A stretch of DNA of 64,000 bases from Sphingobacteriaceae bacterium (GTDB taxonomy: Bacteria > Bacteroidota > Bacteroidia > UBA7662): NCBI GenBank assembly GCA_030682795.1, contig JAUXNJ010000031.1:1-64000 (forward strand), read 5' to 3'. The notes under the pieces are model-generated. The model had not been told where the DNA came from, searched no databases, and saw only the letters and a list, made by a program, of their open reading frames with translations. The position numbers and the translations under genes were made by a program. Shown here one piece after another: positions 43,096 to 51,441 of the stretch; the first letter of the stretch is position 1; every line of letters begins with the position of its first letter.

Positions 43096-43599
43096 TTATA
43101 GAATAGAATAATCGTTTTTTGGAAAATCAAACCACGCCACCTGGCCAGAGCCCGGCTGAAGCTGCGACCAGTGGGTTTGTTCAAAGGTAATAACCACCAA
43201 GCCACAGGTGGGCAGGTGATCGAGGCGTAAATCGGCCGCCAGCAAATTTGCCAGCTGGGTCATAGAGGGATTGTGACCAATAACCATGAGGGTGTTTAAA
43301 TGATTGGGAGCCGTTTGAATCAATTGAAACACCGCTTCTTCGCTGGCCTGGTACAAACTACCCACCAACATCACCGCTCCTTGCGGAGCTACGATGTCGG
43401 TGATGGCTTCGAGGGTTTGGCGGGTGCGGGCGGCAGGACTGCAATAAAATAAGTCTACCACATCGTTCCTGCCTTTGAGCTTGTAAGCCAATTTTATGGC
43501 GTCTTGTTTACCTGCATGTGTCAAAACACGCTCCGCATCCGCCTGTCCGGTGAGGTCAAAGCCTGCCTTGGCATGGCGGAGTAACATTAACGTCTTCAT
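43096..43599 (-). CDS. SixA-like phosphohistidine phosphatase
   Basis: 167-residue histidine-phosphatase-family protein. The RHG-type motif is LLRHAKAGFD with the nucleophilic His, and the second His is in VIGHNPSMTQLANLL. SixA removes phosphate from phosphohistidine (in E. coli on phosphotransferase proteins or ArcB). Its tight link to ppk1, an enzyme with a phosphohistidine intermediate, is noteworthy. No signal peptide. Confidence 0.88.
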   Translation of the reverse strand: MKTLMLLRHAKAGFDLTGQADAERVLTHAGKQDAIKLAYKLKGRNDVVDLFYCSPAARTRQTLEAITDIVAPQGAVMLVGSLYQASEEAVFQLIQTAPNHLNTLMVIGHNPSMTQLANLLAADLRLDHLPTCGLVVITFEQTHWSQLQPGSGQVAWFDFPKNDYSIL

Positions 43600-43712
43600 T
43601 TTTAGCGCTTTTAAATCATCTCAAGCTCTTCCCGTTGGCTTCACAAACAATACAATTTTAATGTGTTAATTTCGCTTTCCAAAGTGTACCAGGTTAACTG
43701 TTTGTTACTCCC

Positions 43713-44738
43713 ATGAGAATATTTTACAAAATGCTGATTATCAGCACTCTAATTTTAAGCCATTTTAGCGTTTCCGCACAATCAAATCGCCTCTACATTG
43801 CCCACTACAATGTAGAGAATCTTTTCGACACCATCGACGACCCTAAAATAAACGATGAGGAGTTTTTACCAGAAGGAAAAAACAAATGGACGGCTGAACG
43901 TTATGCTGTAAAGCTCGATCGCTTGTCGCAAGTGGTGCTGGCCATGAATGCAGGGGCCGGTCCCGATTTACTTGGCCTCTGTGAAATAGAAAACCGCCAA
44001 GTAGCCGACGATTTGCGCATGCGTATCCACCAAAAAGGCAGGAAATACGCCTTGATACATTTTGAGTCACCCGACAACCGCGGCATTGATGTTGGCTTGA
44101 TTTACGACAGTAAAAAATTTAAGCTGCTGCGTGCCCAAAGCTTAACCGTTACCCTTCCTGGTGATAAGCCTTGGCCTACCCGGGATGTATTGCTGGTAAC
44201 AGGTCAACTTCCCAACAAAGCAAAATTGCATGTTTTTGTTAACCACTGGCCTTCTCGAGGTGGCGGTCAGGAAAAATCTGAGCCCAACCGCATGGCCGCA
44301 GCTCGGGTGGTTCGTCAGGCCATCGACAGTCTGTTAAAAGCCGACCCAACCGCTCACATCCTTACCATGGGCGACTTTAACGACGGTCCCGCCGACATTT
44401 CCCCCCGCCAAATCATGGGCGCCGACAGTGTAATCAACAGCACTGCCCCGCTCTACAATCCGTTCCTTGCCCTCAACAGCGACAGCACCCAAGGCAGCTA
44501 CAACTACCGGGGTGCGTGGCAATTCATCGATCACATCAGTATCTCGACCCATAGTTTCAGCGAAAATAGCAAAATCAAATATTTAGCGGGATCTGCTAAA
44601 GCCGAAAAATTCGACTTTCTCCTAGAAAAAGAAGGCCGGTTTGCTGGCAATCCATGGCGCAGCTTCGCTGGTTCCAACTATTTAGGCGGCTATAGCGACC
44701 ATTTGCCAGTGAGCATTCAACTCGAACTTCGGAAATGA
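43713..44738 (+). CDS. Endonuclease/exonuclease/phosphatase (EEP) family protein, exported
   Basis: 341 residues with a signal peptide (1-22, ending SVSAQ). EEP signatures are in order: YNVENLFDTIDDPKINDEEF, LLGLCEIENRQV (metal-binding Glu), VNHWPSRGGG, ILTMGDFNDGPAD and SDHLPVSIQL at the end. The family includes DNases, sphingomyelinases and phosphatases; an exported form could be a nuclease scavenging phosphate or nucleotides. First of four genes joined by 4-bp overlaps. Confidence 0.9.
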   Translation: MRIFYKMLIISTLILSHFSVSAQSNRLYIAHYNVENLFDTIDDPKINDEEFLPEGKNKWTAERYAVKLDRLSQVVLAMNAGAGPDLLGLCEIENRQVADDLRMRIHQKGRKYALIHFESPDNRGIDVGLIYDSKKFKLLRAQSLTVTLPGDKPWPTRDVLLVTGQLPNKAKLHVFVNHWPSRGGGQEKSEPNRMAAARVVRQAIDSLLKADPTAHILTMGDFNDGPADISPRQIMGADSVINSTAPLYNPFLALNSDSTQGSYNYRGAWQFIDHISISTHSFSENSKIKYLAGSAKAEKFDFLLEKEGRFAGNPWRSFAGSNYLGGYSDHLPVSIQLELRK

Positions 44739-45478
44739 ACGAGCGTGCCCATGCCCAAACCTGGTACAGCTCGTGGTTCGACACCCCGTACTACCACTTG
44801 CTCTACAAAAACAGGGACGAACAGGAAGCTAAAGCCTTTATCGACTTGTTGTGCCAATACCTCAACTTGCCAGTTGGCAGCTTAGCCCTTGACTTGGCTT
44901 GTGGCCGCGGTCGGCATGCCAAGGTGATGGCCGAAAACGGCTTGAATGTAACAGGCCTCGACCTCTCCCCGGGCAGCATTGCAGAAGCACGCAAAATGGC
45001 CAACGAACGTCTGCACTTTTTTGAGCACGACATGCGGGAGGTATGGAAACCCGCCTATTTTGATGTGGCCTTCAACCTCTTTACTAGCTTTGGCTATTTC
45101 GACGATCCGAGCGAGGACCAGCAGGTGCTCGAAGCCCTGCGCACCGGACTTAAGCCGGGCGGCCTGTTCGTTTTTGACTATCTCCACACCGATTTTGTGG
45201 CCGAAACCCATGTGCCCAGCGAAGAAAAGCAGGTAGAAGACATCCATTTCAGCATTGCCCGCCACATTACGAGCGACTGGATCATCAAACAAATTAGCTT
45301 CGAAGATGCCGGCAACTCCTACCGCTTTTTCGAAAAAGTGAGGAACTATAGTCCTGAACAACTCTCAGCCCTGCTCCACAAAAGCGGCTTTGAAATATTG
45401 CGCAGCTTCGGCAATTATGCCCTAGAAGCACCGCAACCCAACAGTCCACGTTGCATTTTTATTGCCCGTAGCCGATGA
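44735..45478 (+). CDS. Class I SAM-dependent methyltransferase
   Basis: 247 residues. Motif I LDLACGRGRHAKVMAENG with motif II VTGLDLSPGSIAEARK; motif IV FDVAFNLFTSFGYFDDPSED; motif post-IV LKPGGLFVFDYLHTDFV. Resembles the small-molecule methyltransferases next to CmoA-like families; substrate unknown. Overlaps both neighbours by 4 bp. Confidence 0.85.
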   Translation: MNERAHAQTWYSSWFDTPYYHLLYKNRDEQEAKAFIDLLCQYLNLPVGSLALDLACGRGRHAKVMAENGLNVTGLDLSPGSIAEARKMANERLHFFEHDMREVWKPAYFDVAFNLFTSFGYFDDPSEDQQVLEALRTGLKPGGLFVFDYLHTDFVAETHVPSEEKQVEDIHFSIARHITSDWIIKQISFEDAGNSYRFFEKVRNYSPEQLSALLHKSGFEILRSFGNYALEAPQPNSPRCIFIARSR

Positions 45479-46038
45479 ACCCCCTGCAGCAACTCGACCA
45501 AGAGCTTTTTTTGCTCATCAATCGTGGACTTGCCCATCCGCTGTTAGACCTCTTGTTGCCTGCTACCCGCAATATGTACTTTTGGGCACCGCTTTACATA
45601 TTTTTTATTGCTTGGCTCACACTTAACTTTGGCAAAAAAGGCTGGATGATAGTCGCCCTGGTATTGCTCACCTTCGCATGTACCGACTTAATGAGTAGCA
45701 GCATTATTAAGCCGCTCGTAGGAAGACTTCGGCCTTGCAATGATCCTGATTTGGCAGAATATGTGCGCCTACTCGTTAAATGCGGGGGAGGAAAGAGCTT
45801 CACATCTTCGCATGCCACCAACCATTTTGGACTGGCCATGTTTTTGGGTGTGGTGTTCAAACCCTTTTTCAAGCCTGCCCTTTGGATGCTGCTATTGTGG
45901 GCGGGAACCATCTCTCTGGCGCAAGTGTATGTAGGAGTACATTACCCGCTAGATGTGCTGGGCGGCGCTCTGCTTGGTTGTAGCATTGGTTATTTGATCA
46001 GCATTTTTTACAAGCGATATTTTAAATTAGCAGCATGA
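45475..46038 (+). CDS. PAP2-family membrane phosphatase
   Basis: 187 residues with about five membrane helices. Motifs: KPLVGRLRP, FTSSHATNHFG (PSGH variant SSHAT), and VYVGVHYPLDVLGG. Small PAP2 proteins of this kind often dephosphorylate undecaprenyl pyrophosphate or phosphatidylglycerol phosphate. Overlaps its neighbours by 4 bp on each side. Confidence 0.9.
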   Translation: MNPLQQLDQELFLLINRGLAHPLLDLLLPATRNMYFWAPLYIFFIAWLTLNFGKKGWMIVALVLLTFACTDLMSSSIIKPLVGRLRPCNDPDLAEYVRLLVKCGGGKSFTSSHATNHFGLAMFLGVVFKPFFKPALWMLLLWAGTISLAQVYVGVHYPLDVLGGALLGCSIGYLISIFYKRYFKLAA

Positions 46039-46796
46039 GTTGGCTCGGACTAAGTTTATTGATTTTAAGCCCGCTTGTTGGCGGCTTGTTGGTAATGGCA
46101 GTGAAGGACCACTATACCCGTCCTTTAAAATTGCTACTCACTTTTTGTGGTGGTTTTTTATTCGCCACAGCCGTTTTGCACCTCTTGCCCGAGGTTTTTG
46201 AAACCAATCACCATTACGAAGGCTTGTTGATTTTAGTTGGCTTTTTCATGCAAATGTTGCTAGAAAAGCTATCAGAAGGCATTGAGCACGGCCATTTACA
46301 TTTAGAAGGCCATGCTGGTCACGACCACGGTCACCACGACCATTCGCATTACCACCGTCATGGTCTCTCGTTTGGCCTCCTCTTTAGTTTGTCGATCCAC
46401 AGCTTAATCGAAGGCATCCCGCTCAACGGCACCTTCAGTATTAATCAACCTTTTTGGCAAAATCCTTTACTTTTTGGGGTCATCATTCACAAATTCCCAT
46501 CGGCTTTTGCCTTGATGACAGTGCTTAAGCAGTCGGTACCCAGCAAACAAAAACGACTGTCTATGCTGTTATTTTTTGCCCTAATGACCCCTCTTGGTGT
46601 GCTTCTTGGACATTTTATCCTACAGGCAGGTGGCTCCAATATGGAAGAAACCTTTCATATATTATTGGCACTTGCCACGGGTTCTTTCCTGCAAATTGCC
46701 ACAACCATTTTATTCGAAAGCACTGTAAACCATCAATTTAGCGCCAAGCATATCCTTTTGGCTTTTGCGGGTGCTGTCATCGCATTTTTAGTTTGA
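46035..46796 (+). CDS. ZIP-family metal transporter
   Basis: 253 residues with about eight membrane segments. A His-rich cytoplasmic loop (~residues 90-115: HGHLHLEGHAGHDHGHHD and on) and the metal-site helices HSLIEGIPLNGT and HKFPSAFALMTV mark the ZIP family. Probably imports zinc or another divalent metal. Fourth of the ATGA-linked genes; the link to nucleases/phosphatases may reflect their metal needs (inference). Confidence 0.92.
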   Translation: MSWLGLSLLILSPLVGGLLVMAVKDHYTRPLKLLLTFCGGFLFATAVLHLLPEVFETNHHYEGLLILVGFFMQMLLEKLSEGIEHGHLHLEGHAGHDHGHHDHSHYHRHGLSFGLLFSLSIHSLIEGIPLNGTFSINQPFWQNPLLFGVIIHKFPSAFALMTVLKQSVPSKQKRLSMLLFFALMTPLGVLLGHFILQAGGSNMEETFHILLALATGSFLQIATTILFESTVNHQFSAKHILLAFAGAVIAFLV

Positions 46797-46841
46797 TTTT
46801 TTCTCAAGCTTTTGGTAGTTTTCCATTCCTAAAAGCCTTGT

Positions 46842-48209
46842 ATGAAAAAAACCTTATTATTTTTCGGTATGCTGTTCGCTCTGCAGTCAGTGCATGCCCA
46901 ACAGCAAAACTGTATAGATTTTGATGGCATCGACGATTATGTCGAAGTTTCAGGCGTGAGTGCCGGTTTAGCCTCTTTGACTGGCTTCTCAATGGCCTGC
47001 TGGGTGCAGCCTACGAATGCCACCCCTGCGTTCCCAAACTTCGACGGCATTATGGGCATTCGCAACGAGCTTAATGCAGATTTTTTCATGCTCCAGCTCA
47101 GCGCAACCAATTTTGAATTGCGCTTCAGGAATAGCAATGGCACTCCCTTTACCATCAATAGCAATACCTGTCAGCTCAATACCTGGCAGCACCTGGCGCT
47201 CGTTTACACCGGAAGTCAGCTTCGCTATTACCACAATGGAGCATTGATTCAAAGCATTTCTGCTTCTGGCACCATAACCAACACCTCCCTACCCCTCACC
47301 CTGGGTCGCGTTAATTTCCAAAGTAATCCTTTTTACCTCGATGGCAAGCTCGATGAAGCTGCCGTGTGGAACAGAGCGCTTTCTGATTCTGAAGTATTGT
47401 GCATAGCCAAACAAAAAATAAATCCGCTCATGTCGGGCTTACTGCATTATTACAGCATGGACCAAGGTACAGCAGCTGCGAATAATTTTAGCGTACTCAA
47501 TGTACTTGATGCCGTGAGTGCTTCGCATGGCACCATGTTCGGACTGGCACTAAATGGAAGCAGCTCCAACTTTGTAGCTGGTACTACTCAAATGACGGTG
47601 GTGCAAGACACACTTTGTCCGGGCATACCGTATCTTCTTGCCGGCCAAAGCTTCACTCAACCAGGCACTTACAGGCTCATCGTGCCTGCCATTAGTGAAG
47701 CCTGCGACTCCACGCTGATTTTGCAGTTAGTAGCCGATACAGTTGAAGTAGGTATTACCCAAAGCAGGGATACCATCAGGGCAATCAATACCAATGCTAC
47801 TTACCAATGGCTCAACTGCAACAATGGCTTTAGTCCCATTGCTGGCGCCACAAATGCCACCTTCATCGCCCCTGCCAATGGACGTTACGCGGTACGGGTA
47901 ACCGAAAACGGTTGCTCCGACACTTCCATTTGTGTGCAAGTTAGTACTGTTGGTATCAAACAGCTAGGCCAAAAGCACGATTTTAAATTGTTCCCCAATC
48001 CAGGCAACGACTTCCTTCAGCTCCAATGGCCCGCTGAGCTTGAACAGCTTGAAGTAAAGGTATTTTCGACCTTGGGCCAGTTGGTATACAGTGGCCGCTC
48101 GCAGGAAGCAAACTTGCGCATCAACACCGAAGCCTGGCCAGCAGGCATGTACTACCTCCAGATACAAAGCAATTTAGGCTGGTCGAGCCTGCCCTGGTTG
48201 AAGCAGTAA
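46842..48209 (+). CDS. LamG-domain T9SS cargo protein
   Basis: 455 residues, signal peptide 1-19 (ending VHAQ). Residues ~22-195 form a LamG/concanavalin-like domain (CIDFDGIDDYVEVSGVSAG, ending LDEAAVWNRALSDSEV), usually a carbohydrate- or protein-binding module. A central Ig-like part (~235-365) contains YQWLNCNNG. The last ~70 residues are a T9SS type A sorting domain (FKLFPNPGNDFLQLQW). Surface-displayed or secreted; ligand unknown. Ends at a strong terminator. Confidence 0.88.
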   Translation: MKKTLLFFGMLFALQSVHAQQQNCIDFDGIDDYVEVSGVSAGLASLTGFSMACWVQPTNATPAFPNFDGIMGIRNELNADFFMLQLSATNFELRFRNSNGTPFTINSNTCQLNTWQHLALVYTGSQLRYYHNGALIQSISASGTITNTSLPLTLGRVNFQSNPFYLDGKLDEAAVWNRALSDSEVLCIAKQKINPLMSGLLHYYSMDQGTAAANNFSVLNVLDAVSASHGTMFGLALNGSSSNFVAGTTQMTVVQDTLCPGIPYLLAGQSFTQPGTYRLIVPAISEACDSTLILQLVADTVEVGITQSRDTIRAINTNATYQWLNCNNGFSPIAGATNATFIAPANGRYAVRVTENGCSDTSICVQVSTVGIKQLGQKHDFKLFPNPGNDFLQLQWPAELEQLEVKVFSTLGQLVYSGRSQEANLRINTEAWPAGMYYLQIQSNLGWSSLPWLKQ

Positions 48210-48223
48210 GGAGGCAGTTATTC

Positions 48224-48268
48224 AAAAATCTGCATACCTAGGTTGCTTGGGTATGCAGATTTTTTTAT
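48224..48268 (+). terminator. Strong terminator overlapping the padR promoter
   Basis: AAAAATCTGCATACC (48224-48238) pairs over 15 bp with GGTATGCAGATTTTT (48250-48264), then more T. Its T tract overlaps the -7 box of the next gene. Confidence 0.92.
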
Positions 48269-48273
48269 TTTTG
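48266..48273 (+). promoter_or_regulatory. -7 box TATTTTTG, four bases before the padR ATG
   Basis: Exact TAnnTTTG with only TAGC between it and the ATG at 48278, so the mRNA would be leaderless or nearly so. A TTG lies 16 bases upstream (48247-48249), within the terminator stem. Confidence 0.6.
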
Positions 48274-48277
48274 TAGC

Positions 48278-48616
48278 ATGAGCACAGCGAATAGCTTTCT
48301 TAAAGGCAATCTCGAAACCATCGTGCTGCAGCTGCTTCAGGGCAATGAGCGCATGTATGGCTATGAAATCACCCAAAGTGTAAAAGCCTTAAGCGATCAA
48401 AAAATAGTCATTACCGAAGGAGCGCTCTACCCTATTCTCCACAAGCTCGAAGCCCAGGGACTGCTGCAAACCGAGCAGGAAGCTGTGCAAGGGCGCGTGC
48501 GCATTTACTACCGCCTCTCTGAAAAAGGAGCCACTGAAGTTGTTCACAGGTTCGAAGACCTTCGCAGCCAGCTGGATGCCTTCCTCAAGCTGCTTCAACT
48601 TAAACCTGCCTTTTAA
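48278..48616 (+). CDS. PadR-family transcriptional regulator
   Basis: 112-residue winged-helix repressor. Family pattern: NLETIVLQLLQGNERMYGYEI, ITEGALYPILHKLEAQGLL and GRVRIYYRLSEKG. Relatives in Bacteroidota are cotranscribed with a membrane protein and often regulate it. The next gene starts 2 bases after its stop. No palindromic operator could be told apart from the overlapping terminator. Confidence 0.92.
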   Translation: MSTANSFLKGNLETIVLQLLQGNERMYGYEITQSVKALSDQKIVITEGALYPILHKLEAQGLLQTEQEAVQGRVRIYYRLSEKGATEVVHRFEDLRSQLDAFLKLLQLKPAF

Positions 48617-48618
48617 AG

Positions 48619-49299
48619 ATGGAAAAGCGACTCCTTGATGCCGAAGAAATTGCCCAGGTACGCCAGTGGATTGGTGCACGCGGATTTAAATACACTGATT
48701 TGCAGGCCGAAATCCTCGACCATGTGGTGTGTGCCATGGAGGCCAAGCTCCATATAGACCCCAGTCTCCCTCTCCGCACCGCCTTTGATCAGGTGCACCA
48801 AAGTTTCGGCGTATTTGGCTTTGCTACCATTGAAGATGCCATGCTAGCCAAAATCGAAAAGCAGGTTTGGACAGATTTAAAAGCAAGCTTTCGTTTTTTT
48901 ACTAGTCAGTCGGGACTTGCAGCACTGCTGCTTTGTTTATTTGCAGTTTATTTGCTAAGCCACTTCAGCCAGCAATTGGCAATACTTTTGCTACCCTACT
49001 GGTTACTTTTTTTTATAGGTACCATTTATAGAATACATAGCTATCGACAAAATAAAAAACTGCTCAATTTTCTAAGTTTCAGAACGCGCATAGGACATAG
49101 CATACTTACTTTCCCTCTGGGCTTTCATTTAGCCGCAAATCCATGGATAACAGGCGATAAAGCCGAAATCACTCTCCTTTGGCCAGCAATGCTATTGTGC
49201 GGCTTCATCTGCTTAATAGAGCTGTGCAACCTGCATGCCTTTTCCATAGGCATCAAACGCTCGGTTAACCAAGCCGAACGCTATTTAGCGCTCAGCTAA
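48619..49299 (+). CDS. Membrane protein coupled to PadR (unknown)
   Basis: 226 residues. The first ~90 are soluble and helical (IAQVRQWIGARGFKYTDLQA, EILDHVVCAMEAKL), of the type seen at the N-terminus of other PadR-linked membrane proteins. Four hydrophobic segments follow (~93-112, 117-137, 155-170, 185-205). No enzyme motif is visible. It is probably the target or partner of PadR. Its end overlaps the convergent RES toxin gene by 15 bp. Confidence 0.75.
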   Translation: MEKRLLDAEEIAQVRQWIGARGFKYTDLQAEILDHVVCAMEAKLHIDPSLPLRTAFDQVHQSFGVFGFATIEDAMLAKIEKQVWTDLKASFRFFTSQSGLAALLLCLFAVYLLSHFSQQLAILLLPYWLLFFIGTIYRIHSYRQNKKLLNFLSFRTRIGHSILTFPLGFHLAANPWITGDKAEITLLWPAMLLCGFICLIELCNLHAFSIGIKRSVNQAERYLALS

Positions 49300-49776
49300 G
49301 GGCGAAGCTGGCAAAGGCAGCCTTGCATCCCAGAAAAAGTCTTCGGTACGTTTAACGCGCACCGACTTCTCAAAAAGCGGGTGTTTGGTATTGATCACAA
49401 AGTTTTTCTCTTGGGGAATCACCGCCGAAGGTACTTCGAGCAGCAGGGCCGAACGCGCCTGATACCAGTTGCTCCCCATTTCTTGCAATTCGGAATAAAA
49501 TTGAATACCGCGCCATTGTTTGGGTAGGTTGCCGAGTTTAACGGCTTGCACCGAATGATTAGGAAGCGAAACTTCAATCACCAATACCACATAGGCATAG
49601 CCCGACATGATGGCATTGCGATGCACCAGCAGTTCTAAAGAGGCCAAAGCACGTGAACTACTCGTATAAAGCACCTCTTCGTTACTTCGGTTCCAGCGTG
49701 CCGCCTTACCAGAAGCCAACAAACTGCCAGCAAAATCGCGCTTCACAATCCTAAACAACTCTAACTTCACCGACAC
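49285..49776 (-). CDS. RES-domain toxin
   Basis: 163 residues, a single RES domain. Conserved pattern: Arg in AARWNRSNEEVLYTSSSRA, then LASLELLVH with a Glu, and a C-terminal LLVPS-like segment (ALLLEVPSAVIPQEKNFVIN). RES toxins degrade NAD+ (MbcT by phosphorolysis). Downstream of the antitoxin by 3 bases, the normal order in this family. The C-terminal 15 bp overlap the end of the convergent gene. Confidence 0.88.
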   Translation of the reverse strand: MSVKLELFRIVKRDFAGSLLASGKAARWNRSNEEVLYTSSSRALASLELLVHRNAIMSGYAYVVLVIEVSLPNHSVQAVKLGNLPKQWRGIQFYSELQEMGSNWYQARSALLLEVPSAVIPQEKNFVINTKHPLFEKSVRVKRTEDFFWDARLPLPASPLAER

Positions 49777-49779
49777 CTA

Positions 49780-50220
49780 TTAAGCATTATCGCCATAGGC
49801 CATGCCAATGAGGTGGTCATCGAGCCATTGGATGCCAGAGATGGTATGGAGGTAGTAAACAGGCGCCTGCTGCCCCAGCGCAAAATTGGGTTGCCGCATC
49901 CAAGTATCAAAGGCATCTGAAGAGCCAAAAACTTGCGCCCCATGCTTAAAAAGCTTGAGTAAAAGCAGCACATGCTCTTGAAGATTCACTTTAAAAGCCA
50001 TGGCCGACTGCTTGTACGCGCGAAAGGTTTTTACATTCAAGTTAAGCCAATCAGCCATTTGTTCATCGGTAAAGCTGCTCGCGGCTTTAAGCATGCTCAA
50101 ATGCTTGCCAGAAATGGGATGCCGTTGAAGCTCGGCCAAAACTTGCGTTTGGTTAATGCCCTGAGGCATTATCTGATAACTGGCTATAAAATCTGAAACA
50201 ATGTTTTCTGTGTGATCCAT
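49780..50220 (-). CDS. Xre/MbcA/ParS-type antitoxin
   Basis: 146 residues. An N-terminal Xre-like helix-turn-helix (~residues 45-75: FTDEQMADWLNLNVKTFRAY) is followed by the toxin-binding MbcA/ParS domain (AQVFGSSDAFDTWMRQPNFA, then LIGMAYGDNA at the end). The antitoxin both neutralises the RES toxin and represses the operon in characterised relatives. First gene of the pair. Confidence 0.88.
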   Translation of the reverse strand: MDHTENIVSDFIASYQIMPQGINQTQVLAELQRHPISGKHLSMLKAASSFTDEQMADWLNLNVKTFRAYKQSAMAFKVNLQEHVLLLLKLFKHGAQVFGSSDAFDTWMRQPNFALGQQAPVYYLHTISGIQWLDDHLIGMAYGDNA

Positions 50221-50233
50221 AAAACCCCCTTCA

Positions 50234-50261
50234 CAAATATAGGTATTTTCGGACTTTCAAA
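50234..50261 (-). promoter_or_regulatory. Promoter of the antitoxin-toxin operon
   Basis: On the minus strand TTTG (50261-50258), a 16-base spacer, and TATATTTG (50241-50234). The -7 box is exact; the spacer is a little short. Start site ~10 bases before the ATG at 50220. Confidence 0.6.
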
Positions 50262-50277
50262 AAACCTTTTTTACCTT

Positions 50278-51123
50278 TTATTTTCTCGCCCCCTTCATCA
50301 TCCCAAAAAAGGCCCGCAGCTGTTCCCTCGGAAAAAGATTGGCGAACATATTAAACTGTCCGGCCTGCAAGCGTTCGCCCCCGTCGATGGTTACGCATTC
50401 TCCCGTCATGTAGGCACTCATATCGCTCATCATAAAAGTGGCCAGCCAGCCGAGCTCTTCGTGCTTGCCGTAGCGGCCTGCGGGAATGCCTTTCATGTAC
50501 TTTTCTTCGATCGATTTGTCGGGCAGCAAGCGGCTCCACGCCCCTTCCGTGGGAAATGGCCCCGGTGCAATAGCGTTTAAACGGATGCCGTAGTGTGCCC
50601 ATTCCACGGCCAGCGAATTGGTGAGTGCATATACCCCAGCTTTGGCACAGGCTGAAGGCAGTACGAAGGCCGAACCTGTTTCGGTATAGGTTGTGACGAT
50701 GTTGAGCACCACTGCTCCTTTGCGCTCAGCGGCGATGTTGAGCTTGCCAAAATGCTGGGTGCAGTTAAAAGTGCCTTTGAGCACAATGTCGACCACCGTA
50801 TTAAAGGCATTCGGAGATAGGTCTTCGGAAGCCGACAAAAAATTACCGGCAGCATTGTTCACCAAGCCATTGATGCCGCCCATCCGAGCTTCGAGCCGGG
50901 CCATCATGGCACCCACAGCCTCATAGTCGCGCACATCGCAGCTTTCATAAATGGCGTTGTGACCAATTTCACCCACTGCCTTTTGCAGTTTTTCTTCGCC
51001 CCTGCCACAAATGGCCACTTGAGCGCCCAGTGAAGCAAACATCTTGGCCATGGCCAACCCCAAACCGCTGCCACCACCGGTGACTAAAATATTTTTGCCT
51101 GATAAAGTATCGTTTGTAAACAT
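50278..51123 (-). CDS. 2,4-dienoyl-CoA reductase-like SDR oxidoreductase
   Basis: 281 residues from the ATG 51123 (MFTNDTLSGKNILV). NADP-binding TGGGSGLGLAMAKMF; NNAAGNF; the active-site region reads VLPSACAKAGVYALTNSLAV, with the Lys kept but no YxxxK Tyr, as in DECR-type reductases of unsaturated fatty acid oxidation. The IAPGPFPTEGAWSRL block also fits that group. Would reduce 2,4-dienoyl-CoA during beta-oxidation of polyunsaturated acids. The in-frame TTG at 51141 lies inside the -7 box and is not the start. Confidence 0.88.
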   Translation of the reverse strand: MFTNDTLSGKNILVTGGGSGLGLAMAKMFASLGAQVAICGRGEEKLQKAVGEIGHNAIYESCDVRDYEAVGAMMARLEARMGGINGLVNNAAGNFLSASEDLSPNAFNTVVDIVLKGTFNCTQHFGKLNIAAERKGAVVLNIVTTYTETGSAFVLPSACAKAGVYALTNSLAVEWAHYGIRLNAIAPGPFPTEGAWSRLLPDKSIEEKYMKGIPAGRYGKHEELGWLATFMMSDMSAYMTGECVTIDGGERLQAGQFNMFANLFPREQLRAFFGMMKGARK

Positions 51124-51137
51124 GTTATGAATTTTCT

Positions 51138-51168
51138 CCAAGATACTTAGCCCTTCGGCAATTGCAAA
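51138..51168 (-). promoter_or_regulatory. Promoter of the SDR gene: TTTG-N19-TATCTTGG
   Basis: Minus-strand TTTG (51168-51165), 19 bases, then TATCTTGG (51145-51138), one mismatch from TAnnTTTG. Start site about 10 bases before the ATG. Confidence 0.6.
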
Positions 51169-51192
51169 ATAAAAGCGAATGCTGCTTTATAA

Positions 51193-51223
51193 TTTGAAGC
51201 TATGCTACGAATGACTATTTTTG
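51193..51223 (+). promoter_or_regulatory. Promoter TTTG-N19-TATTTTTG for the 66-aa protein and Fur
   Basis: TTTG (51193-51196), 19-base spacer, TATTTTTG (51216-51223), an exact consensus pair. It places the start near 51228 and supports the ATG at 51241 over an in-frame ATG at 51202. Divergent from the SDR promoter. Confidence 0.8.
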
Positions 51224-51240
51224 CATTTCAAATCAATGTC

Positions 51241-51441
51241 ATGAAATTCAAACTCAGCATTCTTTTCGCCCTCCTTACTTTGGCTTATTTCGGCTTTATT
51301 GCCTTCACAGGCATTACCAATCCTGATGCTTTGGGCTATACCGAATTGCTCATTTTTTGTGGTCTACTGGCCGGCGTGAGTTATTTTGTAACCATGGGTG
51401 CTTTTGAAGACATTGACAACGAGCGCAAAGCAGCGAAGTGA
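51241..51441 (+). CDS. Small two-helix membrane protein
   Basis: 66 residues (MKFKLSILFALLTLAYFGFI...). Two hydrophobic segments (~4-22 and ~38-56) and a short charged tail ([11 protein letters not shown]). I do not recognise a family. Its stop overlaps the GTG start of the following Fur-family gene (GTGA), so they are coupled; a role in metal response would be a guess. Confidence 0.65.
   Translation: MKFKLSILFALLTLAYFGFIAFTGITNPDALGYTELLIFCGLLAGVSYFVTMGAFEDIDNERKAAK

Noticed and set aside
51121-51141. Longer SDR start at the TTG 51141
   Set aside because: It lies inside the -7 box of the gene; the ATG at 51123 fits the promoter and the family.
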